Positions 8,522 to 18,930 of a stretch of DNA of 64,000 bases are shown here, piece by piece; the stretch's first letter is position 1, and every line of letters begins with the position of its first letter. The stretch comes from Nocardioides sp. REDSEA-S33_B3. Lineage in GTDB: Bacteria > Actinomycetota > Actinomycetes > Propionibacteriales > Nocardioidaceae. The translations under genes were made by a program, and so were the position numbers. The stretch is from contig LUPK01000033.1 of assembly GCA_001627335.1 (NCBI GenBank), forward strand, positions 78,745 through 142,744, given 5' to 3'. The notes beneath the pieces were generated by a model. It did not search any database. It saw nothing but the letters and a program-made list of their open reading frames with translations, and was not told the DNA's origin.

Positions 8522-8947
8522 ATGAGCATCGGACAGGACCTGATGGCGGGCCCGCCGCCCACCCACCTCCCCGAGGACCCGGCCGCGGCCGCGCTGGCCT
8601 CCGGCCAGGACAAGTACGCCGTCGCCAAGCAGTTCCCCGCCAGCCCGTTCGCCTGGGCCGCGCTGGCCGGCCAGGCCGCGGAGGACCAGTCGGACCCCGT
8701 CACGATCTACGCCTACGCCCGGGTCGGCTACCACCGCTCGCTGGACATGCTGCGCCGCAACGGCTGGAAGGGCCACGGTCCGGTGCCGTGGGAGCACGAG
8801 CCCAACCGCGGGTTCCTCATGTGCCTGGCGCTGCTGGCCCTGGCCGCCCAGGCCATCGGCGAGACCGACGAGTGGGAGCGCTGCTCGGGCTTCCTGCGCG
8901 ACTCCAGCCAGACCGCGTTCGACCAGCTGCTGACCGACCTGGGCTGA
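8522..8947 (+). CDS. DUF3151 family protein
   Basis: A 141-residue soluble protein matching DUF3151, a family restricted to actinobacteria and commonly encoded beside fba. Recognisable stretches are GPPPTHLPEDP near the start, FPASPFAWAALA, and the Trp/Arg-rich VGYHRSLDMLRRNGWKGHG with PNRGFLMCLALL behind it. The fold is probably all-helical and TPR-like. The ATG at 8522 was preferred to that at 8513 because a -10-like CACCAT lies 7 nt before it. The function is unknown. Confidence 0.85.
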   Translation: MSIGQDLMAGPPPTHLPEDPAAAALASGQDKYAVAKQFPASPFAWAALAGQAAEDQSDPVTIYAYARVGYHRSLDMLRRNGWKGHGPVPWEHEPNRGFLMCLALLALAAQAIGETDEWERCSGFLRDSSQTAFDQLLTDLG

Positions 8948-8960
8948 GGCGGGTTACTCC

Positions 8961-9006
8961 GCATCCCATTTCCTGCTTACTGGCCAGTAAGCAGGAAATG
9001 GGATGC
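8961..9006. terminator. Perfect 46-bp palindrome between convergent genes
   Basis: The left 23 bases (GCATCCCATTTCC to TTACTGG) are exactly mirrored by the right 23, with no loop bases left over. It is clearly lower in GC than its surroundings. It lies between the stops of DUF3151 (+) and the PIG-L deacetylase (-), so a bidirectional terminator role is likely. The perfect symmetry also fits a recently acquired palindromic repeat. Confidence 0.7.
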
Positions 9007-9036
9007 GTCGTATCCCGGGCCCGCCCCGCCGGGGCC

Positions 9037-9795
9037 CTACTCGCCCCAACCCATCGGGAACACCTCGAAGGGCGCGGCGAAGGCGCAGCCGAGCCGCTGC
9101 CCGGTCGCGCGGGCCATCCCCTCGAGGAACTCCCGGGGGTCGAAGTGCTCCCACCCCAGGCCGTCGATGTAGGCCCGGTGCGCCTCGAGGGAGGCCACGC
9201 CGGCGTCGAAGGTCGCAGTGGTGTCGACGGCGTGGGTGGCCTGGGGTGACCCGAAGGCCCACACCTCTCCGACCCCGCCCCACTTCTCCAGCGACCCGCC
9301 GCCCTCGACGAGCTGCTCGGTGAAGACCCAGCGGTTGCCCGCGTCCCGCACGGCGTCGAGGACCGCCCTGCCGACCGCGATGTGGTCGGCCTGGTTGAGG
9401 TTGGCCCCGCCCCAGGTGTCGCGGAAGTTGCCGGTCAGCACCACCTCGGGCCGGTGCCGGCGCACCGCCTCGGCGATCGCGCGGCGCAGGGGCACGCCGT
9501 GCTCCAGGACGCCGTCGGGCAGGCCGAGGAAGTCGACCGTGTCGACGCCGACGACCCGCGCCGACTCGACCTGCTCGGCCTCCCGGACCGGGCGGCACTC
9601 CTCGGGCGGCATCGCGTCGATGCCGGCCTCGCCGCTGGTCACCATGCAGTAGACGACCTGCTTGCCCTGGCCTGTCCACCGTGCGACGGCCGCGGCCGCG
9701 CCGAACTCCAGGTCGTCGGGGTGGGCGACCACGCACAGCAGCCGCTCCCAGTCCTCGCGCAGCGTCTCCAGCGGTGCCGGTGCCTCGGTGCTCAT
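9037..9795 (-). CDS. PIG-L (LmbE-like) deacetylase
   Basis: A 252-residue member of the zinc-dependent N-acetylglucosamine deacetylase family (relatives: MshB, Mca, BshB). The N-terminal metal motif AHPDDLEFG and the later NQADHIAVG (third metal His) are present, with TGNFRDTWGG between. The substrate cannot be told from sequence; MshB/Mca-like work on mycothiol or its conjugates is possible but unproven. ATG 9795 was chosen because CACGAT lies 6 nt upstream as a possible -10 box; a start seven codons earlier at 9816 is also open. It lies 32 nt behind the LysR gene on the same strand. Confidence 0.82.
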   Translation of the reverse strand: MSTEAPAPLETLREDWERLLCVVAHPDDLEFGAAAAVARWTGQGKQVVYCMVTSGEAGIDAMPPEECRPVREAEQVESARVVGVDTVDFLGLPDGVLEHGVPLRRAIAEAVRRHRPEVVLTGNFRDTWGGANLNQADHIAVGRAVLDAVRDAGNRWVFTEQLVEGGGSLEKWGGVGEVWAFGSPQATHAVDTTATFDAGVASLEAHRAYIDGLGWEHFDPREFLEGMARATGQRLGCAFAAPFEVFPMGWGE

Positions 9796-9827
9796 GGCGC
9801 CATCGTGCTCCTCCATGGAGCTTCTGG

Positions 9828-10733
9828 CTACGCCCCCGCAGCGGCCCGCGCGATGCGGAGCAGACGCGCCGCGTCGCCGCTCGGGCGCCGGCTCGGCAGC
9901 CACACCGCGCGCAGCGTGCGGCTGAGGTCGAGCCCGTCGACGGGCACCTCGACGAGGGCGCCGGCGGCGAGCTGGTCGGCCACGCCCAGCTCGCTGAGCA
10001 CCGCCGGCAGGTCGCCCTGCAGCGCGGCCGCGCGCACGGCGGCGGTGCTGGCCAGCTCCAGGTGGCCCTCGCCCAGCGGGGCGTCGGCGCGCGCGAGCGC
10101 GCGGGCCAGGGTGCGCCGGGTGCCCGAGCCCTCCTCGCGCAGCACCAGCTCGGCGGCGGCGAGCTCGGTGGGGGTCAACGGGCTGGTACGCCGGGCCCAC
10201 GGGTGCTCAGGGGCCACGACGACCACGAGGCGGTCCAGCCCGACCGCGGCGACCGAGACCTCCTGCGGCACCGACGGTGACTCCACGAACCCCAGCGGCA
10301 CCTCGCCGCTCAGCACCCGCTCCAGCACCTGCTCGCTGTTGGCCACCTCCAGCCGCACCTGGTGACCGGGCTGCTCCCGGCGGAACCGGGCGATCCACGC
10401 CGGCGCCAGCTGCTCGGCGATGGTCAGGCTCGCCACGACCCGCAACCGGGCGGCGCGCTCGGCGGCCAGCGACCGGGCGCCGGTGACGACCCGGTCCACC
10501 GACTCCAGGGCCTGGCGTGCCCACGAGACGACGACCTCGCCCTCAGCGGTCACCCGGGAGCCGGCCGGGCTGCGCTCCAGCAGCTGCAGCCCGAGCTGAC
10601 GCTCGAGCCGCGACAGCAGGCGGCTCGCGTGCGGCTGCGTCATGTCGAGGTCGCGTGCCGCCGCGCCGACCGACCCACCGGCCGCCACACGGACCAGCAG
10701 GTCGAGGGCGACGAGGTCGGGCCTGGTGTCCAT
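9828..10733 (-). CDS. LysR family transcriptional regulator (YeiE-like by context)
   Basis: A 301-residue regulator with an N-terminal winged helix (ALDLLVRVAAGGSVGAAARDL, TQPHASRLLSRLERQLG) and a C-terminal periplasmic-binding-like effector domain. It is divergent from a YeiH-type transporter, the same pairing as yeiE-yeiH in enterobacteria, so it probably controls that gene. ATG 10733 is preferred to the upstream GTG at 10772 because TACGCT lies 6 nt before it, giving a leaderless message. A T-N11-A dyad in the shared promoter region is a likely operator. Confidence 0.88.
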   Translation of the reverse strand: MDTRPDLVALDLLVRVAAGGSVGAAARDLDMTQPHASRLLSRLERQLGLQLLERSPAGSRVTAEGEVVVSWARQALESVDRVVTGARSLAAERAARLRVVASLTIAEQLAPAWIARFRREQPGHQVRLEVANSEQVLERVLSGEVPLGFVESPSVPQEVSVAAVGLDRLVVVVAPEHPWARRTSPLTPTELAAAELVLREEGSGTRRTLARALARADAPLGEGHLELASTAAVRAAALQGDLPAVLSELGVADQLAAGALVEVPVDGLDLSRTLRAVWLPSRRPSGDAARLLRIARAAAGA

Positions 10734-10739
10734 GCTCCC

Positions 10740-10745
10740 AGCGTA
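10740..10745 (-). promoter_or_regulatory. -10 box of the LysR gene (TACGCT, leaderless)
   Basis: Read on the minus strand, TACGCT ends 6 nt before the ATG at 10733, so the transcript would start on the start codon. Confidence 0.55.
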
Positions 10746-10760
10746 TGGGTCAGAGCCAGC

Positions 10761-10779
10761 CCATGCCGCCAAGGCATGG
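10761..10779. promoter_or_regulatory. Likely LysR operator, dyad with T-N11-A core
   Basis: CCATGCC and GGCATGG are perfect 7-bp arms 5 nt apart. The T at 10764 and the A at 10776 are separated by exactly 11 bases, the consensus of LysR-type binding sites. It lies in the 101-bp region shared by the divergent LysR and YeiH genes, directly upstream of the LysR -10 box. Confidence 0.6.
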
Positions 10780-10834
10780 ACTCGAGCGCAGAGAGCGGCT
10801 GGTGCGGCAGTGGCCGCGCGACGAGGCTGGAGCC

Positions 10835-11878
10835 ATGAGCACCGCCCTCGTCGCGCGCCCGTCGGCGACCAGCGCGACCGGCGCGACCGGGCAGCCCCGG
10901 CCGTCGGTGGTGCCCGGGCTGGCGCTCTCCTGCGCCCTCGGGCTCACCGCCTGGCTCACCCACGCGCTGGTCCCCGGCGTGCCGACCACGCTGGTGTCCG
11001 TCGTGCTCGGCGCGACGCTGGCCGGCAGCGGTGCGCTCGACGGTGCACGCGACACCGCGACGGCCCCGGGCCTGCACATCGCGTCGCGCCGGGTGCTCCG
11101 GGTCGGAGTCGCGCTGCTGGGCCTGCAGCTGGCCCTGACCCAGGTGCTCGCGCTGGGCCGGCCGGTCCTGGCCGTGGTGCTGCTCGTCGTCACCGGCGGG
11201 ATCGCCGGCACGCTGGCGCTGGGTCGGCTCCTCGGTCTGCGGGGGGAGCTGCTGGTCCTCGTGGCGGCGGGCTTCTCGATCTGCGGCGCGGCGGCGGTCG
11301 CAGCCGTCGCCGGCGTACGCCGCAGCCGTGACGCCGACGCGGCGGCGGCCGTCTCGCTCGTGGTGCTGTGCGGCAGCGTCGTGATGGTGGCGCTGCCCGG
11401 CGTCGCGCTGCTGGCCGGTCTCGACCCGGTGCAGGTCGGCGCATGGGCCGGGGCCAGCACCCACGAGGTCGGCCAGGTCGTGGTCGCGGGTGGGCTCGCG
11501 GGCGGCGGGACGGCGCTCTCGGTCGCGGTGCTTGTCAAGCTCGGCCGGGTGCTGCTCCTGGCGCCGGTCGTCGCCGTGCTCGGGTGGCAGGCGCGACGGG
11601 GCGGTGGCGAGCAGGGGGAGCGGGCGCCGCTCGTGCCCGGCTTCGTGGTCGCGTTCGTGCTGCTGGCCGTGGCGCGGACCTGGCTGCCGCTCCCGGACCT
11701 GCTGCTGACCGTGGCCGGCGGTGCGCAGGACCTCGCGCTCGCCGTCGCGATGGCCGCGCTCGGCTGCGCCCTGCGGCCGCGGGTGCTGGGAGCGGTCGGT
11801 GGGCGCGGGCTCGCGCTGGCGGCCTGCTCGACGCTGCTGGTCGTGCTGCTCGGCGCGCCGGTGGTACTGGCGGCCTGA
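10835..11878 (+). CDS. YeiH/UPF0324 family membrane transporter (putative sulfate/sulfite exporter)
   Basis: A 347-residue integral membrane protein with about ten hydrophobic helices. Family marks include the loops GARDTATAPGLHIASRRVLRVG, GFSICGAAAVAA and WAGASTHEVGQVVVAG. Homologues are annotated as putative sulfate exporters, and in enterobacteria the paired regulator YeiE responds to reactive sulfur, but transport has not been broadly shown. The ATG at 10835 has GGAG a few bases upstream. The length is normal. Regulation by the divergent LysR protein is likely. Confidence 0.85.
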   Translation: MSTALVARPSATSATGATGQPRPSVVPGLALSCALGLTAWLTHALVPGVPTTLVSVVLGATLAGSGALDGARDTATAPGLHIASRRVLRVGVALLGLQLALTQVLALGRPVLAVVLLVVTGGIAGTLALGRLLGLRGELLVLVAAGFSICGAAAVAAVAGVRRSRDADAAAAVSLVVLCGSVVMVALPGVALLAGLDPVQVGAWAGASTHEVGQVVVAGGLAGGGTALSVAVLVKLGRVLLLAPVVAVLGWQARRGGGEQGERAPLVPGFVVAFVLLAVARTWLPLPDLLLTVAGGAQDLALAVAMAALGCALRPRVLGAVGGRGLALAACSTLLVVLLGAPVVLAA

Positions 11879-11923
11879 GGGTCGCGGGGGTCGCGGGGGC
11901 CTCCTGGCTCGTCGCTGGCGCTC

Positions 11924-11992
11924 CTCGCACCTCGACCAGCGGGGCACTGGTGGTCGAGGTGCGAGCGCAGCGAGCCTCGAGACCCGGTGACG
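11924..11992. repeat. Dispersed palindromic repeat, GAGGTGCGAG family
   Basis: Perfect 15-bp arms CTCGCACCTCGACCA and TGGTCGAGGTGCGAG with a 12-nt spacer, followed by GAGCCTCGAGACCCGGTGAC. That last 20-mer recurs exactly at 36166-36185. Related stretches occur at about 25790-25885 and 32127-32155. It lies between the convergent yeiH and lysS genes. Confidence 0.7.
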
Positions 11993-11993
11993 C

Positions 11994-13739
11994 CTACGGG
12001 GTCAGCAGCGAGCGCACCTTGTCCGACCCCAGCGCCAGGAACAGCGTGGGCAGCCGGGGGCCGCGCTCGGCGGCGACGAGCAGCTCGTAGAGCAGCGCGA
12101 AGAACGCCTTCTGGTCGGCCTTCACCTCGTCGGTCGGTGCGTCGTCGAGGCCCATGCCGCGCGCCAGCTTGGGCACGCCGTAGATCAGCGCGGTGGTCTC
12201 GTCGAGCTCGAGACGGTCGGGCAGCCGGTCGAGCAGCTGGCGCAGCCAGCGCTCCTCGTCCTCGCTGAGCGCGGCCAGCCGCTCGGCGTCCTTGGTCTCG
12301 CGGACGGTGGTGCGGTCCTCGGCGGGGACGTACTCCGACATCCAGGTCATCGCGCGGCCCAGTCGCGGCTCGAGGTCCTCGACGGAGTCGTGGGCGTGGC
12401 CGACGTCGCCGACGATGCGGCTGATCAGCTCCGCCGACCCCGCGGTCACGTCGGCGACCGAGCTGAGCAGGCGGAACGGCACGACGACCTTCGGGCGGGG
12501 CAGGGTGCCGGCGGCCGCTGTGGAGACCGCGCGCTCGTAGGCCAGCACCTGGGCGTCGCGCTTGTCGGGGTTCTCGGCCTTGCGGTTCAGGGCGTCCCAC
12601 TCGTCGTACAGGCGCACGACCTCGGGGCCGAAGTCGATGTCGAAGGCCTGCTTGGGCTGGCGGCGGGCGTAGAGCCAGCGCAGGATCGGCGCCTCGAGGA
12701 TGCGCAGCGCGTCGGAGGCGGTGGGCACCCCGCCCGAGGACGAGGACATCTTCTGCATGCCGGCGAATCCGACGAAGGCGTAGGCGACGTAGGAGGGCGC
12801 GCGGAAGTCGAAGACTCGCTTCACGACCTCCTTGCCGACGGTGTAGGACGAGCCGGGCGTGGAGTGGTCGAGCCCGCCGGGCTCGAAGTCGACGCCCTCG
12901 TAGGCCCAGCGCATCGGCCAGTCGACCTTCCAGACCAGCTTGCCCTCGGGCTGGGTCGCCACGTTGGTGACGTGGGAGTCGCCGCAGGCGCAGGTGTAGG
13001 CGAGGTCCGTGGTCTCGTCGTCGTACGACGTGACCTCGACGGTGTCGCGGCCGCAGCTGCGGCAGTAGGGCTTGTAGGGGAACCGCGCAAGCGAGCCGGT
13101 GCTGGTGGGGGCGTCGTCCTCGTCGGCCACGGAGTCGGCCAGCGCGGCTGCCTCCTGCTCGGACTCGGCGGCGGGCTCGGTCTTCTTGGTGCGGTGCTTG
13201 GCCAGCACCTCCTCGATCACGTCGCGGTGACGGATCGCGTGGAGGACCTGCTCGGTGTAGGCGCCGGCGAGGTACTGCTCGGTCTGGGACACCTCGACCA
13301 TCTCGACGCCGAGCTCGACGAGCGCGGCGCGCAGCGGTGCCTTGAAGTGCTCGGCCCAGGAGTCGTGGCACTCCCACGGGTCGGGTACGGCGGAGAGCGG
13401 GCGCCCGATGTGCTCGGCCCAGCTCGGGTCGACCCCGGCCGGCACCTTGCGGAAGCGGTCGAAGTCGTCCCAGCTGTGCAGGTGGCGCACCGCCACGCCC
13501 CGGCGGCGCAGCTCCTCGGCCACGAAGTGCGGGGTCAGGAACTCGCGCAGGTTGCCCAGGTGGATCGGCCCCGACGGGCTCGCGCCGGACGCGCAGGTGA
13601 CGATGCGTCCCTCGGGCAGGCCCTCGGTGAGGGCCTCCTGGCCGCCGGCGTGGCGGATCGCGTCGTCGGCCGCGCGGGTCACCCAGTCGATCGGCTCGGT
13701 GCTCTTGCCGCTGGGTCGGGCGGAACCGCCTCGTGACAT
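11994..13739 (-). CDS. lysS: Lysyl-tRNA synthetase, class I
   Basis: A 581-residue class I LysRS, the archaeal-type enzyme with a Rossmann catalytic domain, unlike the class II LysRS of most bacteria. It charges tRNA-Lys with lysine. The HIGH-equivalent is SGPIHLGN near residue 60, and the KMSKS-equivalent is KMSSS near 325. Zinc-binding pairs are seen in CRSCGRD and CACGD. The length is normal. Upstream lies a 377-bp intergenic region with a -10 box at 13829-13824 and a leader of about 80 nt holding AGGAG 10 nt before the ATG. Whether a class II enzyme also exists elsewhere in the genome cannot be seen. Confidence 0.95.
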   Translation of the reverse strand: MSRGGSARPSGKSTEPIDWVTRAADDAIRHAGGQEALTEGLPEGRIVTCASGASPSGPIHLGNLREFLTPHFVAEELRRRGVAVRHLHSWDDFDRFRKVPAGVDPSWAEHIGRPLSAVPDPWECHDSWAEHFKAPLRAALVELGVEMVEVSQTEQYLAGAYTEQVLHAIRHRDVIEEVLAKHRTKKTEPAAESEQEAAALADSVADEDDAPTSTGSLARFPYKPYCRSCGRDTVEVTSYDDETTDLAYTCACGDSHVTNVATQPEGKLVWKVDWPMRWAYEGVDFEPGGLDHSTPGSSYTVGKEVVKRVFDFRAPSYVAYAFVGFAGMQKMSSSSGGVPTASDALRILEAPILRWLYARRQPKQAFDIDFGPEVVRLYDEWDALNRKAENPDKRDAQVLAYERAVSTAAAGTLPRPKVVVPFRLLSSVADVTAGSAELISRIVGDVGHAHDSVEDLEPRLGRAMTWMSEYVPAEDRTTVRETKDAERLAALSEDEERWLRQLLDRLPDRLELDETTALIYGVPKLARGMGLDDAPTDEVKADQKAFFALLYELLVAAERGPRLPTLFLALGSDKVRSLLTP

Positions 13740-13823
13740 GGGGTGCTGCTCCTGGTGGGGCTGGTGGGGCTGGTGGGTCGGGGTGGGATACGGCTGTGGG
13801 GCGGCCCGCTCCGGGCCGCGGCC

Positions 13824-13829
13824 ACGCTA
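13824..13829 (-). promoter_or_regulatory. lysS -10 box (TAGCGT)
   Basis: TAGCGT on the minus strand about 85 nt before the lysS ATG. The leader between them is C-rich and contains repeated CAGCCCCAC units. Confidence 0.45.
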
Positions 13830-13846
13830 CCGGGTGGGCGCGGCGG

Positions 13847-13972
13847 GGTCCCACCTCGCGAGGGTGTGAGACGCGTCGACCGGCACCCGCCGCCGGCGGG
13901 GGTGCGCCGGGGATGCGCGAGGGCGTCGGGGCCGTCCCGTGCGGGTGGCTCCGACGCCCTCGAGGTGGGACC
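13847..13972. other. Y-shaped structured element in the lysS/LuxR intergenic region
   Basis: Outer arms GGTCCCACCTCG (13847-13858) and CGAGGTGGGACC (13961-13972) pair perfectly over 12 bp. Inside them are two further hairpins: one around 13882-13910 (CACCC...GGGTG with an inner GCC/GGC) and one at 13920-13960 with perfect arms AGGGCGTCGG and CCGACGCCCT. Together they would form a three-way junction. It lies upstream of both flanking promoters, so it is not in either known leader. It may be a small RNA, a cruciform-forming repeat or a regulatory region. The rest of the 377-bp gap shows only the two promoters. Confidence 0.5.
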
Positions 13973-14104
13973 GGAGCGCGTTCATCCCCCGACGAAAGGC
14001 GCTCCGCACGGACCAGGGCCCGAGCCACCGGCACCCAGCATGCGGATGTCCGGTGCGTGCCACAAGGAGGGTAAAGGCCTCTGGCACCAACCTGTCAGGA
14101 GTCG

Positions 14105-14110
14105 TACCAT
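14105..14110 (+). promoter_or_regulatory. -10 box (TACCAT), leaderless
   Basis: TACCAT ends 6 nt before the ATG at 14117. No ribosome-binding site separates them, so a leaderless mRNA is expected. Confidence 0.6.
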
Positions 14111-14116
14111 CGCCAG

Positions 14117-15097
14117 ATGTCGTCCGACTCGGTCATCACCGCCCTGGGGTTCGGCAAGGCCGCCGACCGCGCCTACCACCAGGTGGTGGGGCAGAGCGGG
14201 CGCGAGCTGGTCTCGATCGCCCAGTCGGTGCTGCGCACCCCAGAGGAGCTGATGCGCGACCTCGCGCCGCTGGTCGAGCGCGGCATCGCGCAGGTCGAGG
14301 ACTCCCGACTCTTCGTCCTCACCCCGGCCGAGGCCGTCGTGCGGATGGTCGAGATCAGCGCCGATTCGGCTGCTGCGGCCCACGCGCGGCTGCAGGCGGT
14401 CGGCCGGGCGCTGCCGCACCTGACCGCCAGCAACGTCCGGCCCGCCGACGGCGACGTCGAGTCGGTGCAGCCGGTCGACGGTGAGATCAGCAGCGGCGGC
14501 CAGCCGGTCGAGCTGCTGGCCGCCCTGATCCGCGGCAGCACCGGCGACCTGCTGTGGCTGCGCCCCGACCAGTTCCGCAAGCCGCGCGAGGACGCGATGG
14601 CCCAGCTCGTGGGCGAGCAGATCCAGCGCGGACGCCGCTCGCGGGCCATCTACCCGGTGCGGGCCCTGCACGAGGCCGCAGACACCCTCGCGCAGCGGGC
14701 CGGCGTGGGCGAGGAGATCCGGCTGCTGCCGCAGCTGCCGACCCGGATGTTCATCATCGGCAGCACCCACGTGATCCTCCCCGAGCCGCTGGGCTTCGTC
14801 GACGAGCCGCGCTCGCTGGTGCGCCAGCGCGGCTGGGTGGAGGCGATGACGCTGTGGTTCGAGTGCCTGTGGGAGAAGGCCTCCCCGCTGACCTCGGCCT
14901 CCCAGCGCGGCGGCACCGACATGCGGACCTTCCTGCTGCAGCAGCTCGCGGCCGGGGCCCAGGACGAGCAGATCGCCCGCCGCCTCGGGGTCAGCCTGCG
15001 CACCGTCCGTCGCCGGGTGGCGGACCTGATGTCCGAGCTCGGCGCCGAGTCGCGCTTCCAGGCCGGTGTCGAGGCGTCCAAGCGCGGCTGGATCTGA
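14117..15097 (+). CDS. LuxR-type helix-turn-helix regulator with TrmB-like N-terminus
   Basis: A 326-residue DNA-binding protein. The N-terminal ~75 residues (LGFGKAADRAYHQVVG, EELMRDLAPLVERGIAQV) look like a TrmB-type winged helix. The middle is a sensor-like region (MFIIGSTHVILPEP), as in many orphan actinobacterial regulators. The C-terminal ~65 residues are a LuxR/GerE helix-turn-helix (LAAGAQDEQIARRLGVSLRTVRRRVADLM). No receiver domain is present and no partner kinase is adjacent. The target genes and signal are unknown. Confidence 0.8.
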   Translation: MSSDSVITALGFGKAADRAYHQVVGQSGRELVSIAQSVLRTPEELMRDLAPLVERGIAQVEDSRLFVLTPAEAVVRMVEISADSAAAAHARLQAVGRALPHLTASNVRPADGDVESVQPVDGEISSGGQPVELLAALIRGSTGDLLWLRPDQFRKPREDAMAQLVGEQIQRGRRSRAIYPVRALHEAADTLAQRAGVGEEIRLLPQLPTRMFIIGSTHVILPEPLGFVDEPRSLVRQRGWVEAMTLWFECLWEKASPLTSASQRGGTDMRTFLLQQLAAGAQDEQIARRLGVSLRTVRRRVADLMSELGAESRFQAGVEASKRGWI

Positions 15098-15100
15098 CCG

Positions 15101-15166
15101 CCGAGAGGTCACTCGCGCACGGCCGAGAGGTCACTCATGCACGGCCGAGGGGTCGCCGGCGCACGG
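15101..15166. repeat. 22-bp tandem repeat, three units
   Basis: Three consecutive 22-bp units beginning CCGAGAGGTC and ending GCACGG, with differences in the middle. The same unit forms a larger array at 29118-29249. It fills the gap between the LuxR-type gene (+) and the lipid kinase (-), both of which end here. Confidence 0.8.
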
Positions 15167-15182
15167 CCACCACCGGTGAGTG

Positions 15183-17634
<2,452 letters not shown>

Positions 17635-17664
17635 TCCTCCCCTCCGGCTGAGAAGGACCCTCGC

Positions 17665-18930
17665 GTGAGCTCGTCCCCCCTGACCTGTCTCGTCATCGGC
17701 ACCGGGGGGCGCGAGCACGCGCTGGCCCGCGCGCTCTCGCTCGACCCCGGAGTCGCCGCGGTGCACGCGGCGCCGGGCAACCCCGGCATCGCCGCGGTCG
17801 CCACGCTGCACGACGTCGACCCGCTCTCGGGGGAGTCGGTCGCCGACCTCGCCGAGTCGCTGGGCGCGGACCTGGTCGTCGTGGGCCCCGAGGCGCCGCT
17901 GGTGGCCGGGGTCGCCGACGTGGTGCGGGCGCGGGGGATCGCGGTCTTCGGTCCGTCCGGTGCCGCCGCGCAGCTCGAGGGCTCCAAGGCGTTCGCCAAG
18001 GAGGTCATGGAGGCCGCCGGCGTCCCGACCGCCGCCGCGATGGTGTGCACGACCCCGGTCGAGGTGCAGGCCGCCCTCGACGCCTACGGCCCGCCCTACG
18101 TCGTCAAGGACGACGGCCTGGCCGCCGGCAAGGGCGTGGTCGTCACCACCGACCGCGACGCCGCCGTCGAGCACGCCGCGCAGTGCGAGCGCGTGGTGAT
18201 CGAGGAGTTCCTCGACGGGCCGGAGGTGTCGTTGTTCGCCCTGACCGACGGGACCACCGTCTACCCGCTGCAGCCCGCCCAGGACTTCAAGCGCATCTTC
18301 GACGGCGACGAGGGCGCCAACACCGGCGGCATGGGCGCCTACACCCCGCTGCCGTGGGCGCCCGAGGGCCTGGTCGAGGAGGTCCTGCGCGACGTGCTGC
18401 AGCCGACCGTCGACGAGATGGCCCGCCGCGGCACCCCGTTCTCCGGTCTGCTCTACGCCGGCCTCGCGCTCACCTCCCGCGGCGTGCGCGTGGTCGAGTT
18501 CAACGCCCGCTTCGGCGACCCCGAGACCCAGCCACTCATGGCGCTGCTGGACTCCCCGCTCTCCCCGCTGCTGATGGGCTCGGCCACCGGCACGCTCGCC
18601 TCGGTCCCCGCGCCCACCTGGAAGCCGGGCGCGGCCGTCGCCGTCGTGATGGCCTCGGCCGGCTACCCCGAGTCCTCCTCCAAGGGCGACGTGATCCGCG
18701 GGCTCCCCGACGCGGAGGCGCTCGAGGGCGTGCACGTCATCCACGCGGGCACCGCGATGGTCGAGCGGGCCACGGTCACCGCCGGCGGACGCGTGCTGGC
18801 AGTCGTCGGGACCGGTGGCTCCCTCGGCGAGGCGCGCGAAGCGGCGTACGACGGGGTGAGCTGCATCGAGTTCGAGGGCGCCCAGCACCGGACCGACATC
18901 GCGGCGAAGGCGGCGGCCGGCGAGGCGTGA
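17665..18930 (+). CDS. purD: Phosphoribosylamine-glycine ligase (GARS)
   Basis: A 421-residue ATP-grasp ligase that joins glycine to phosphoribosylamine in de novo purine synthesis. The N-terminus VIGTGGREHAL is the family signature. ATP-grasp stretches YVVKDDGLAAGKGVVV and NTGGMGAYTPLP and the metal site VEFNARFGDPETQ are all present. The start is GTG with GAGAAGGA about 7 nt upstream. Its stop codon lies inside the left arm of a hairpin repeat. Confidence 0.98.
   Translation: MSSSPLTCLVIGTGGREHALARALSLDPGVAAVHAAPGNPGIAAVATLHDVDPLSGESVADLAESLGADLVVVGPEAPLVAGVADVVRARGIAVFGPSGAAAQLEGSKAFAKEVMEAAGVPTAAAMVCTTPVEVQAALDAYGPPYVVKDDGLAAGKGVVVTTDRDAAVEHAAQCERVVIEEFLDGPEVSLFALTDGTTVYPLQPAQDFKRIFDGDEGANTGGMGAYTPLPWAPEGLVEEVLRDVLQPTVDEMARRGTPFSGLLYAGLALTSRGVRVVEFNARFGDPETQPLMALLDSPLSPLLMGSATGTLASVPAPTWKPGAAVAVVMASAGYPESSSKGDVIRGLPDAEALEGVHVIHAGTAMVERATVTAGGRVLAVVGTGGSLGEAREAAYDGVSCIEFEGAQHRTDIAAKAAAGEA

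Noticed and set aside
9382..10365. A 327-codon plus-strand frame across the PIG-L and LysR genes
   Set aside because: It is antisense to two genes with clear catalytic and DNA-binding motifs, and its product is low-complexity.
13740..14116. A tRNA gene in the lysS/LuxR intergenic region
   Set aside because: The structure there is a three-way junction with a 12-bp closing stem, without TPsiC-arm or anticodon-arm consensus or a CCA-proximal acceptor pattern.
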